Part shown: piece after piece, positions 36,061-44,355 of the stretch | Layout of the letters: each line of letters begins with the position of its first letter | How positions within the stretch are numbered: the first letter of the stretch is position 1 | NCBI GenBank assembly: GCA_902826605.1 | Contig: CADEFM010000008.1 | Span: 185,901-249,900 of the forward strand | DNA length: 64,000 bases | DNA from: an uncultured Acidobacteriota bacterium | GTDB taxonomy: Bacteria; Acidobacteriota; Terriglobia; Bryobacterales; Bryobacteraceae | Direction: 5' to 3' | Notes under the pieces: model-generated | What the model saw: only the letters and a program-made list of their open reading frames with translations | What the model was told of the DNA's origin: nothing | Database searches by the model: none | Translations under genes and position numbers: made by a program

Positions 36061-37355
36061 CCCACATGGCCCAGCACCTACAATCCGTTTGGCCTAACGG
36101 GCAGCGTAGCCGGAAGTGCGGTTTGAACGCGTGGGCCTGCGCGACGTTCGCTTTGTTCATCGGCACCGCAGCTGTCGCGATGTGGCTCGCGGCGGCCGAA
36201 TTGGCGTTTCGCAGGGATACGCTAGTATCGGTGTCAAGTGCTTCACGGACTCGAAACACCAAATATTATGCACGTTTGGCCGAACTCAACGAGCACAACG
36301 CCGCAATGCACATGCGAGCCGCCGTGAAAGCGAATCCGCGAGATGCCGCGCTGTGGATTGGACTAGGCCTAGCGTTGGAACGTGAGTCACCGGATGCCGT
36401 GTCACAGGCAAGCCAATCGCTCGAACAGGCCGCCAAAGTGAACAAGCAGTATCTTCCGGCATGGACGCTAGCCAACTTTGCTTTCCGCCACGGGGACACA
36501 GCTACATTCTGGCGGGCCGCGCGGCATGCGGCCGCCTTGGCGTACGACAATCGCCGGCCATTGATCGAGTTGGCCAGCCGTGTGGAACCGGTGCCGGAAA
36601 CGGCGCTGGATCGAATGCAAGCCTCTGCGCCGGTCGAACGCGACTATCTGGATTTCCTCATCACCGAAGGGCATTTGGGCGACGCAATCAAAGTGGCTCG
36701 CCGGATATTGCGGCGTCGGGAGACGGCTTCGGAAGGGGCCTCTCCCGAATCCGAGGATGGCAAGCGTTTAGCTGCCTTCACGGGACGTTTGCTCGACGCG
36801 CACCATACTCGCGAAGCGCTGGAGATCTGGAACAGACTCGGCTGGTTTCCAGCGACCAGCGCGCATGCCGCCCTGACGAACGGGGATCTTGAGAGAATGC
36901 CTTCGGGGGTCGGTTTTGATTGGAGGATAGGCTCGTTCCGGGGAGTCCAATCAGCTTGGCGGCCACACGTCATCCAGTTCGATTTTTCAGGCTCCCAGCC
37001 CGAGGTCTTCTCGCTGTTCGAACAATGGGTGGTTGCGCACGGCCAGAGCTACCGCTTGACCTTTGACTACAAGTTGCTCACGGCCATACAACCGTTTCCG
37101 GCCTCAAGTTCGGGATTGCGTTGGTCGTGGGAGTCGCCTGCACTAGGTGCGACAAAGACGAGTGCTCCGCTCGAACCAGCGAACGATTGGCGCACTCTGC
37201 AGTGGGAATTCAGGGCGCGATCCGGCCGTGTTGACCGCCTGCGCCTGATTCATCGGCGGGACCCTGGCGAAACGCGTGTAGCCTGCAGATTGCTGTTACG
37301 CCGTTTGCGCATGGAGAACATACGCCACGCAGGGCCCTCCCCCGAAGTCTTATGA
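36057..37355 (+). CDS. membrane-anchored TPR-like protein
   Basis: TTG 36057 overlaps the FecR-like stop (TTGA); ATG 36066 is an alternative start. The product has about 432 residues with one N-terminal membrane helix (ATFALFIGTAAVAMWLAAAE). Helical repeats follow: AAMHMRAAVKANPRDAALWI and QSLEQAAKVNKQYLPAWTLA resemble tetratricopeptide units. The C-terminal 150 residues look beta-rich and carbohydrate-binding-like (from GVGFDWRIGS), but no family could be named. It follows the ligase and FecR genes without gaps, so all three probably act together at the envelope. Confidence 0.7.
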   Translation: MTHMAQHLQSVWPNGQRSRKCGLNAWACATFALFIGTAAVAMWLAAAELAFRRDTLVSVSSASRTRNTKYYARLAELNEHNAAMHMRAAVKANPRDAALWIGLGLALERESPDAVSQASQSLEQAAKVNKQYLPAWTLANFAFRHGDTATFWRAARHAAALAYDNRRPLIELASRVEPVPETALDRMQASAPVERDYLDFLITEGHLGDAIKVARRILRRRETASEGASPESEDGKRLAAFTGRLLDAHHTREALEIWNRLGWFPATSAHAALTNGDLERMPSGVGFDWRIGSFRGVQSAWRPHVIQFDFSGSQPEVFSLFEQWVVAHGQSYRLTFDYKLLTAIQPFPASSSGLRWSWESPALGATKTSAPLEPANDWRTLQWEFRARSGRVDRLRLIHRRDPGETRVACRLLLRRLRMENIRHAGPSPEVL

Positions 37356-37645
37356 CGATCACCGGAAATATCGTACGGCATTGTCCCAAATGCGGATCTG
37401 TCCGTGTGCACCATTCCCGGCGCAGGGGTCCGATTGAGCGCATGTTCTCCTGGTTGGGGGGAGAAGTGTGCCGTTGCCACGACTGTTGCGCCAGGCAGGC
37501 GTGGTTCAAACTCTCTCCCATTCCGATCGGCAACACCGACCCGCGAGCCAGTCCATGGGCGGGAATCGCACTTTTCGTATCCGCCTGCGTCGCCTGTGCG
37601 GCCCTGCTGTGGTGGATCGTATTCCGGTTTACAGGCTTATCCTGA
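37352..37645 (+). CDS. small zinc-ribbon membrane protein
   Basis: This 97-residue protein begins at an ATG overlapping the TPR-like stop (ATGA). It has two cysteine pairs, CPKCG near residue 11 and CRCHDCC near residue 41, which together could form a zinc ribbon on the cytoplasmic side. A single hydrophobic helix near the C-terminus (GIALFVSACVACAALLWWIV) should anchor it. Function is unknown. The tight coupling to the TPR/FecR/ligase genes suggests an accessory or regulatory part of that module. Confidence 0.65.
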   Translation: MTITGNIVRHCPKCGSVRVHHSRRRGPIERMFSWLGGEVCRCHDCCARQAWFKLSPIPIGNTDPRASPWAGIALFVSACVACAALLWWIVFRFTGLS

Positions 37646-37682
37646 GTAAAGACTCGCATCTAGTCATGCCGATGCAAAGCTT

Positions 37683-38600
37683 GTGAGAAGAACTGCATCG
37701 TCCCTGGGAATCAGTTTGGGCCTGCACGCCGTGGCGCTCACGTTTCTCTTTCTATTACGTTTCTCTTCTCGCGGCGCGCCGAAAGACTTGCCGGATCTTC
37801 GCCGCGCCACCTTCATCATCGCGCCAGTGCCCGTTGAGCGATTGATCGCGCCGCGCCCCACACCCGCGCTATCCATCCCATCTGTAGTTACTACAGAACT
37901 GCCCCGGGGGCGGCGCATGCCGACCGAGTTTCCGACCCGTGCCATTAGACCCATGCCCGAAACCGAACTACCGGCAGCCCCGGTTCTCGAAGCTCTTCGC
38001 GTTACGCCAAGCGAACTCAAGGTATCCTTACCGGTCCTTCCTCCGCCGCCGTTCAAGACCGCTAATCTAGCTGCCACTATGTTGGCCATCCCCGTCGCCA
38101 CATCTTCATCTTCTGTACGGGCGGCCGGCTTCTCCGGCGCTCAACCTGGGGCGAGAGAACCGACGCAGGGGCCGGTGAGAATGCAATCTCTGGAATCGTT
38201 TGGAGGGGTCGTTTCTGCTAGGGTTCCCCGCCCACAGGAAGGGACAGTCGCGCGGGGCGGATTTCCCGATGTTGCATTTACGCCGCCATCGCCGGTTGCT
38301 GTCGCACCCCGCGTTAGTTCCGCCGTATCCATGTCAGCCATCGAGATCTTGTTCAAGCCCCGCCCGGCCTATACGGAAGAGGCACGCCGCCTGCAAATCG
38401 AAGGAGAGGTTCTTCTGGAACTTCTGTTCGCTTCCACTGGTGAGGTCCGGGTTCTTCGCGTGATGCGCGGACTTGGCTACGGACTGGATGAAACCGCCAC
38501 GAATGCAGCGCGCGCGATCCGGTTTCATCCCGCGTCGCGCGCCGGAGTCCCTGTGGATTTCATTGCCCCGGTTCATATCGTTTTTCAACTCGCCTACTAA
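37683..38600 (+). CDS. TonB family energy-transducer-like protein
   Basis: This 305-residue protein starts at GTG 37683. It shows the TonB layout: a single N-terminal membrane anchor (GISLGLHAVALTFLFLLRF), a long proline-rich spacer (about residues 50-215), and a C-terminal TonB domain (KPRPAYTEEARRLQIEGEV, then AARAIRFHPAS). TonB spans the periplasm and transfers proton-motive energy to outer-membrane receptors. No exbB/exbD genes are adjacent. A large TonB-dependent receptor lies at 53212 but is not linked. The spacer is unusually rich in Pro/Arg/Thr. Confidence 0.83.
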   Translation: MRRTASSLGISLGLHAVALTFLFLLRFSSRGAPKDLPDLRRATFIIAPVPVERLIAPRPTPALSIPSVVTTELPRGRRMPTEFPTRAIRPMPETELPAAPVLEALRVTPSELKVSLPVLPPPPFKTANLAATMLAIPVATSSSSVRAAGFSGAQPGAREPTQGPVRMQSLESFGGVVSARVPRPQEGTVARGGFPDVAFTPPSPVAVAPRVSSAVSMSAIEILFKPRPAYTEEARRLQIEGEVLLELLFASTGEVRVLRVMRGLGYGLDETATNAARAIRFHPASRAGVPVDFIAPVHIVFQLAY

Positions 38601-38607
38601 GGAATCT

Positions 38608-40380
38608 ATGAAGTCAGTTTTGTTCCTGTGTCTCGCTCCCTTGTCGACAGTTTTCCCGCTGGCCGCCGACGAGGTGAGCTTGGGGAAGGAACGCGCGCCG
38701 GCGCAGACTCAGGAACGGATCATCGAGCGGCTTCTGGACCAGATCGTCGAACGCGAGCGAACATTATTCTCCTATCTCGACCAAAGAACGCCGCTGGTCG
38801 AAACCTATATCCAGGAGTGGCGCGCCGGTCATGCCGGGCTGCAGCGACGTCCACTGCGCGAATCCGAGGGTCCGGTCTTTGCAAACCGCCCCGCGCTCAC
38901 CGACGCCCCCACCGCGGATCATTACTTCCTCGGCAGGGTGCGTTTCGGCGCCACCATTTCCTACGAAGCGCTGGTGGAACGCACCGATCCACTGCAAAAG
39001 CCCGCTCCACGGCTTCCTTTCCGAGCTTCGCCGTCAAGGAACAGTCCGTTGTCATTTCTACCGCGCGGATTCGCCCAGATGGCTGTCCTCGACAGTCAGG
39101 ATTTCAACCGCCAAACCTACCGTTTTGAGTACGTACGCCGGGAGTTCTTAGGCGAATTGCGCTGTCTGGTATTCGACGTCGCGCCTCTTCAAATGCGGCA
39201 ACCTGGAAAATTCGTCGGCCGTATCTGGGTGGAAGATCAGAAGCATGCCATCGTCCGTTTTAATGGCACCTATGTGCAGCCCCTGACACCGAAAGATGCG
39301 GTACCCGAACGCTACTTTCACTTCGATAGCTGGCGTGTCCATACTGGTGGAGACCGCGAGGCGGAGGGCGGAATGTGGGTTCCGGCGCAAATCTATGTGG
39401 AAGAAGATGGCTCCACGGCGTCTGCTCCAGAAATGAATTCGACGCCAACCGCCACCCGCTTCAAGGCGCAAACACGGATGTGGGACTACGCTGCTTCCCC
39501 CAGCAACCGGCTCGATGAATTGACTGGAATTCTGATCGACCGCGAAACAGGCGTCAAGGACGAATCCGCCACTGCGGACGCCTCTCCTCTCGAAAGCCAG
39601 CGATCATGGGAGAGGCAGGCTGAAGACAACCTGCTGGAGCGTCTTCAAAAGGGCGGCCTGGTGGCGCCGGCTGGTCCCGTCGAGGATGTATTGAATACCG
39701 TAGTGAGCAATCTGATTGTCGCGGGAAGTCTTGGTATTGAAGCCCGCTGCCGCCTGCTGCTGACCACTCCCGTGGAAACGTTTTCCATCGGCCATACCAT
39801 CGTGATCAGCCGCGGACTGATTGACGTTCTGCCTGACGAGACCAGCCTCGCCCTGGTGCTGGCGGGCGAACTCGCGCACATCGCGCTGGGGCATCGCACG
39901 CCCACGCAATTCGCGTTTCACAACCAGACGATGCTTTCCGATGCCGCCGTCCTGCAGCGCTTCCGTTTTCAACGGTCGACCGAAGAGCTATTCGCAGCCG
40001 GTAAAAAGACCATTGAGATCATGCGCAATTCTCCCTACCAGAACACGGCCAACGCGGGGCTTTTCCTGAAAGCGTTGTCCAGCCGCACACAGGCGCTGCC
40101 CCGGCTTTTGCAAGCCAATCTGGGCAATCAGGTGGCGGACGCCGCGGCGCTGGGGCGACTGCAGGCCTTTGCTGAATCCGCGCCCGCGCTCGAAGAGAAC
40201 AAACTGGAACAGATCGCCGCGCTGCCGCTCGGGTCGCGCATTAAGCTGGATCCGTGGAGCAACCGGACCGTGATGATCAAGACGCGGCCTCTGGCCCTTC
40301 TGTCACCGCGCGAGAAAATGCCCTTTGAGATAACGCCGTTCGTTTTGAATCTCGCGCGCCCCGCGGCGGAGTCCAAGTAG
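38608..40380 (+). CDS. M48-like domain protein with degenerate zinc motif
   Basis: ATG 38608 lies after GGAATCT and gives 590 residues with a signal peptide (MKSVLFLCLAPLSTVFPLAA). The first 330 residues form a beta-rich domain without a known family. The C-terminal region resembles M48 peptidases, with SIGHTIVISRGLIDVLPDE and then LAGELAHIALGH. The usual HExxH reads GELAH at residues 420-424 (first histidine replaced by glycine, codon GGC at 39865), so zinc catalysis is probably lost. A structural or binding role is inferred. It follows the TonB-like gene by seven bases and converges on fumarase. Confidence 0.72.
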   Translation: MKSVLFLCLAPLSTVFPLAADEVSLGKERAPAQTQERIIERLLDQIVERERTLFSYLDQRTPLVETYIQEWRAGHAGLQRRPLRESEGPVFANRPALTDAPTADHYFLGRVRFGATISYEALVERTDPLQKPAPRLPFRASPSRNSPLSFLPRGFAQMAVLDSQDFNRQTYRFEYVRREFLGELRCLVFDVAPLQMRQPGKFVGRIWVEDQKHAIVRFNGTYVQPLTPKDAVPERYFHFDSWRVHTGGDREAEGGMWVPAQIYVEEDGSTASAPEMNSTPTATRFKAQTRMWDYAASPSNRLDELTGILIDRETGVKDESATADASPLESQRSWERQAEDNLLERLQKGGLVAPAGPVEDVLNTVVSNLIVAGSLGIEARCRLLLTTPVETFSIGHTIVISRGLIDVLPDETSLALVLAGELAHIALGHRTPTQFAFHNQTMLSDAAVLQRFRFQRSTEELFAAGKKTIEIMRNSPYQNTANAGLFLKALSSRTQALPRLLQANLGNQVADAAALGRLQAFAESAPALEENKLEQIAALPLGSRIKLDPWSNRTVMIKTRPLALLSPREKMPFEITPFVLNLARPAAESK

Positions 40381-40391
40381 CCTCCTCACCC

Positions 40392-41915
40392 TTATACCGT
40401 TTGGAGTTCCGCCAAGTTTTCGCCTGTTTCCTTTTCCACTTCAGCGTGCAGGCTATTGCCGTGCGCATCCATGGTCACGATCGCCATGTAGTCGTGTACT
40501 CGCAGTTTCCACATGGCTTCGGGAATGCCAAATTCCAGCAGGCTGACGCCCAGCACCTGCTCCACGCATCGCGCGTAATATTGCGCCGCGCCGCCAATGC
40601 CGTTTAAATAGACCGCCCCGTGCTCCTGCAGCGCGGCCAAGGTCTTCTTCCCCATACCTCCCTTGCCGATGATCGCGCGGATGCCGAAATTCTTGATGAC
40701 GTCGGCCTGGTACGGTTCTTCCCGGCTGCTGGTGGTGGGTCCGGCGGCCTTCACTTTCCATTCATTCCCCTCTTTTAGCATCACCGGACCGCAGTGATAT
40801 AGCACCGCTCCCTGCAAATCCACCCCTTCGGGCAGTGGATTGTGCATCAAGTGCGCATGCACCGCATCCCGTCCGGTGAAACATTCGCCGGTAATCAGCA
40901 CCACATCGCCCACCTTCAGAGCGCGAATCTGATCCTCGCTGATAGGTGGCCGCAGCACGATCTCGCGCCCAGTCAGAGGGAAACCCTCTTTCTGCGTCAT
41001 CTGTTCCACGGGACGGGACGGATCACGGTACAGCCACTTCGTGATTGCGCCATCGGCAGCGTCCAACCGCACCCCCAGCCTCCGGAAGGCCCAGCACTCA
41101 TAAGCGACGGAAACGAAGAAGCTCGCGGGCAGGCGGTTCGCGGCGGTAACCTTGCATCCGATCAGCGATATCTTGCCGCCGAAACCCATCGCGCCCACGC
41201 CCAGCCGGTTAGCCTCTTCCATGATTTCGGTTTCGAGATTGGCCAGCTCGGGAACAGGATTCACATCCTCCAACGTGCGGAACAATTGCTCTTTCGCTAA
41301 GTCGTAGCCGTGCGCTCGGTCGCTGCCAATACACACACCTACAGCGCCTGGCGCGCAACCCTGGCCCTGCGCCTGCCATATCGAATGCAAGATGCATTTG
41401 CGTACGCCTTCCAGGTTTCTTCCCGCTTTGCCCAAATGGTCAAGCTCCGCGGGCAGTGAGTATTGGATATTCTTGTTCTCGCAACCCCCGCCCTTGAGAA
41501 TCAGCTTCACTTCGATGTCGTCGTTCTCCCACTGGTGGAAGTGAATCACCGGGGTCTCCGTACCCAGGTTGTCGCCGGTATTTTTCCCCGTGAGCGAATC
41601 CACCGAATTGGGACGCAGCTTGCCGCGTTTCGTCGCTTCCGCCACGGCCTCTCGGATCGCTTTCTTGATGGAAATCTGGTTCACTCCGACGGGCGTATGC
41701 ACCACAAATGTAGGCATGCCCGTGTCCTGGCAAATAGGTCCTTCATCCGCAGCCGCCATGTCGATATTCGAAGCAATGACATTCAGCGCCTGCGAGGCTT
41801 GCGTATCCGGAGTTTCCGCGCCGAGTGCGAATTTCATGGCGTCCCGCACGTCGGGAGGCAAATTCGTAGAAGTCTGGGTAATCAGCTCAATGAGGCTCTC
41901 TTTGAGAAATTGCAT
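40392..41915 (-). CDS. fumA: class I fumarate hydratase (iron-sulfur)
   Basis: The ATG at 41915 gives 507 residues starting MQFLKESLIELITQ; an in-frame ATG at 41948 is less supported. It aligns over its full length with single-chain class I fumarases: the alpha-type domain holds ICQDTGMPTFVV (Cys62), GGGCENKNIQ and GAVGVCIGSDR, whose cysteines ligate the 4Fe-4S cluster, and the beta-type domain holds TSSREEPYQADVIKNFG. It interconverts fumarate and malate in the TCA cycle and is oxygen-sensitive. Tartrate dehydratase is a close relative, but fused alpha-beta length favours fumarase. A tiny cysteine-rich gene lies 45 bases upstream on the same strand. Confidence 0.93.
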   Translation of the reverse strand: MQFLKESLIELITQTSTNLPPDVRDAMKFALGAETPDTQASQALNVIASNIDMAAADEGPICQDTGMPTFVVHTPVGVNQISIKKAIREAVAEATKRGKLRPNSVDSLTGKNTGDNLGTETPVIHFHQWENDDIEVKLILKGGGCENKNIQYSLPAELDHLGKAGRNLEGVRKCILHSIWQAQGQGCAPGAVGVCIGSDRAHGYDLAKEQLFRTLEDVNPVPELANLETEIMEEANRLGVGAMGFGGKISLIGCKVTAANRLPASFFVSVAYECWAFRRLGVRLDAADGAITKWLYRDPSRPVEQMTQKEGFPLTGREIVLRPPISEDQIRALKVGDVVLITGECFTGRDAVHAHLMHNPLPEGVDLQGAVLYHCGPVMLKEGNEWKVKAAGPTTSSREEPYQADVIKNFGIRAIIGKGGMGKKTLAALQEHGAVYLNGIGGAAQYYARCVEQVLGVSLLEFGIPEAMWKLRVHDYMAIVTMDAHGNSLHAEVEKETGENLAELQTV

Positions 41916-41960
41916 GGGATTCCGGGTCTGACTTTCCTTGTAAGGCAAATTCCGACGCCG

Positions 41961-42119
41961 TCAGTCTTCGTTCCGGCGCAGCTCGCAATGGCAGCAATCG
42001 CTGCAGCGGCCGCATTTTTCACACCGGTGATTGGGACAGGCGTCCTTGGTGCAGTATACACAAATATCGGTCGCCGGCTCGTCGCAGATACTGCAAGGGA
42101 AGGTGGCGATTTCAGACAT
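41961..42119 (-). CDS. 52-residue cysteine-rich zinc-finger-like protein
   Basis: Read on the minus strand from ATG 42119 to TGA 41961, this frame encodes 52 residues beginning MSEIATFPCSICDEPATD. It has eleven cysteines, mostly as CxxC pairs (residues 9/12, 20/23, 33/36, 39/42, plus 28, 43 and 45) and a histidine at 31, a spacing like a B-box or treble-clef zinc site. So dense a cysteine pattern is unlikely by chance. It lies 45 bases upstream of fumarase, same strand, so co-expression is likely. The function is unknown; metal or iron-sulfur handling for fumarase is speculation. Confidence 0.62.
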   Translation of the reverse strand: MSEIATFPCSICDEPATDICVYCTKDACPNHRCEKCGRCSDCCHCELRRNED

Positions 42120-42535
42120 ACTTACACCACCAGTTTCGCACGGTACGCGGAAGGCGGGGCCAACATGCCTTCAAAGGTGACTGGATTATTACGGGCCCTC
42201 CGCGCACGGGTTCGCCGATAACGTTTGATTGGCGGCGCCATTCAATGCAGCTTTTGCAAACTCTGGGTAAACCTTACACACCCATTGAGAATGCACGTTG
42301 ATCATAAACTATGGCATAATCCACAACGAGCAATGCGATCCGGCAATGCAAGCAAGAATAGCAATGAAGAACTTGAATGCCATCGCATTAACGTTCCCCG
42401 TCTTTACCCAACTCGCCTTTTCCCAGGACGCCAAGGCCATGGGCGTGGAAGGCCTGACGGTGGCGGATACGCGGGTTTCGCTCGAAAGAAAATCATGTAT
42501 TCTCCCCAATCGGCGCACCGGAAAACAAGCCACTT
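42120..42535. other. 416-bp intergenic region, divergent promoters expected
   Basis: This gap separates the minus-strand cysteine-rich gene from the plus-strand permease. A relatively AT-rich pocket around 42290-42380 includes CATAAT (42315-42320), which could be a -10 box for the permease but lacks a convincing -35. A plus-strand frame from ATG 42364 begins with a signal-like stretch (MKNLNAIALTFPVFTQ) but runs 98 bases into the permease gene and is judged unlikely to be coding. No repeat or RNA gene was seen. Confidence 0.4.
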
Positions 42536-43600
42536 ATGATTCTACCCACGTCCGCCGAGGCAGGCCTGCTCCTGCTTGCGCTCATTTTCATTTGTTGGGG
42601 ATCTTGGGGAATCACGCAAAAAGCCACTGGTAAGTGGCCGCACGAGTTTTATTCTTGGGATTTTTCGCTCGGCGTTCTCGTATGCATGGTCGTCGCGGCG
42701 TTCACTCTGGGTTCCATGAACTCAGCCGAACTCACGTTTCAGGATAACTTCCTGATCGCTGGCACTCGCAAAATGGCTTACGCTCTAGGCGCAGGCGTGC
42801 TGTTCAACGTCGCCGCCATTTTGCTGATCTCCTCCACTGCGGTCTCTGGAATCAGCGTTTCATTCCCTGTTTCCTTGGGCATAGCCACCGTAATGGGAGT
42901 CATCTGGAACTTCTCACTTCATCCAACATCCAGCGCCATCGTGCCCTTGGGAGGCGCGGTTCTGATTCTGGCCGCCATTGTGCTTCTGGCGTTCGCGCAC
43001 AGTGCTCATAAAGATGCGATGGCCGAAAGCGTGAAAAAAAGTACGCTCCAGATCGACCCGCGCGGCAAGACCGTGAGGAAAATCAAAGCGCCAACGGCGG
43101 CGTTAGGAGTTGTCCTCGGTATCGCCAGCGGAATTCTAGCGGGTTTCGTGCCGCCGATTTTAGAAGCCGTCCGGGAAGGCGACAACGGACTTGCGCCGTA
43201 TGGGACTGGCGTGTTGTTCGCCAGTGGCATGCTATTTTCCACGGTAATGTCCAGTCCATTCGTAGTCAATTTTCCACTCACTGGAAACCCGGTGGTCGTC
43301 CGAGACTTCCTGCGCAGTCCGGCGCGGCAACATGCACTCGGATGGTTGGGAGGCGCTCTATGGGCCGCCGGCGCCCTGGCCAGTTTTATCGTGGTCAGCA
43401 CACCCTCGGGCATAGCCGCGGGTGCGGTTGCCGTCACCGCATTTTCGCAATCCCCCGCGATCCTGGCGATACTGCTTGGCATGCTGGCATGGCGCGAGTT
43501 TAAAGGCTCCAGCGAGCGATCCCGATCCCTGCTGTGGGGTGTAGTGGTGCTTTACGCCGCAGGCATTGCCATGATCACGCTGGCACCGTCTTTTGCGTGA
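42536..43600 (+). CDS. DMT/GRP-type membrane permease
   Basis: This 354-residue protein has about ten hydrophobic helices arranged as two five-helix halves, the layout of drug/metabolite transporters and of glucose/ribose-porter-like proteins. Visible helices include LLLLALIFICWGSWGI, ALGAGVLFNVAAILLISSTA and AAGAVAVTAFSQSPAILAIL. A basic cytoplasmic linker lies near residues 160-180. The substrate cannot be read from sequence; sugar or ureide uptake is possible by analogy to relatives. Its neighbours give no clear pathway. Confidence 0.75.
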   Translation: MILPTSAEAGLLLLALIFICWGSWGITQKATGKWPHEFYSWDFSLGVLVCMVVAAFTLGSMNSAELTFQDNFLIAGTRKMAYALGAGVLFNVAAILLISSTAVSGISVSFPVSLGIATVMGVIWNFSLHPTSSAIVPLGGAVLILAAIVLLAFAHSAHKDAMAESVKKSTLQIDPRGKTVRKIKAPTAALGVVLGIASGILAGFVPPILEAVREGDNGLAPYGTGVLFASGMLFSTVMSSPFVVNFPLTGNPVVVRDFLRSPARQHALGWLGGALWAAGALASFIVVSTPSGIAAGAVAVTAFSQSPAILAILLGMLAWREFKGSSERSRSLLWGVVVLYAAGIAMITLAPSFA

Positions 43601-43673
43601 TTCGAACCCTCCCCCGGCCGCCACCCCGGTACTGCACGCCACCTGCCCGACGTGAGTCAATAGAAGAAAGCAC

Positions 43674-44333
43674 ATGCCGCGCCTTCTTCATAACCTGACG
43701 CCCGTATTCCTGCTGGCCGCAACCACCGTCCCAGCGTTAGCCGGCGAGTACGCATTGCTAGCCAACGGTTTCCGCATTCGTGCCGACCGGCATGAGATCA
43801 GTGGAGGCATGGTCCGGCTGGTGACGCAAAGCTCAGTGACCGAACTTCCCGAAGCAGCCGTAATCGGATTCGAACAAGAGGAATACGTAGCGCCTCCACC
43901 TCCGCCCCCAACGGTGGCCGCAACCGCGCCATCCCCTTCACCACAACCTGCCGATACCAGAACGATGTTAAAGCACGCCGCCGCTCGCACCGGCCTTCCC
44001 GCCGTCTTCGTCGAAAGCGTCGCGCAGGTGGAGTCCGCCCTGCAACCCGGCGCAGTGTCCCCTAAAGGCGCCATCGGCGTGATGCAGTTGATGCCGAAAA
44101 CCGCCCGCGCCCTTTCGGCCGATCCCCACGATCCCGCGCAGAACATCGAAGCAGGCGCCCGCTTACTCCGCGATCTGCTTATCAAGTACGACGGTGACGT
44201 CGTGAAGGCTCTCTCCGCATACAACGCAGGGTCGGGAGCTGTTGAGCGTTATCGCGGAATGCCCCCTTTCGCCGAGACTCAGCAGTATGTGAACAAAGTG
44301 ATTCGCACGTACCTTCGCAACGGCGGTCATTAA
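43674..44333 (+). CDS. exported lytic transglycosylase (SLT family)
   Basis: This 219-residue protein has a signal peptide (MPRLLHNLTPVFLLAATTVP ending at ALA), a short beta region, a proline-rich linker (APPPPPP, residues 73-79) and a C-terminal SLT domain. The catalytic glutamate is E120 in VAQVESALQPGAVS, followed by GAIGVMQLMPKTA and AYNAG (182-186), all diagnostic of family 1 lytic transglycosylases. It cleaves the MurNAc-GlcNAc bond of peptidoglycan in the periplasm, forming 1,6-anhydro ends. Such small enzymes often assist envelope machines. It converges on gcvPB. Confidence 0.9.
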   Translation: MPRLLHNLTPVFLLAATTVPALAGEYALLANGFRIRADRHEISGGMVRLVTQSSVTELPEAAVIGFEQEEYVAPPPPPPTVAATAPSPSPQPADTRTMLKHAAARTGLPAVFVESVAQVESALQPGAVSPKGAIGVMQLMPKTARALSADPHDPAQNIEAGARLLRDLLIKYDGDVVKALSAYNAGSGAVERYRGMPPFAETQQYVNKVIRTYLRNGGH

Positions 44334-44355
44334 GCGGGGCGGGTTGGTAGCCCGG

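Noticed and set aside
41463..42221. A 252-residue plus-strand open frame
   Set aside because: It is antisense to fumarase and to the cysteine-rich gene, has no ribosome site, and its sequence resembles no family.
42298..42633. A plus-strand frame beginning with a signal-like segment at 42364
   Set aside because: It overlaps the permease start by 98 bases, lacks a ribosome site and becomes Arg/His-rich; left as intergenic.
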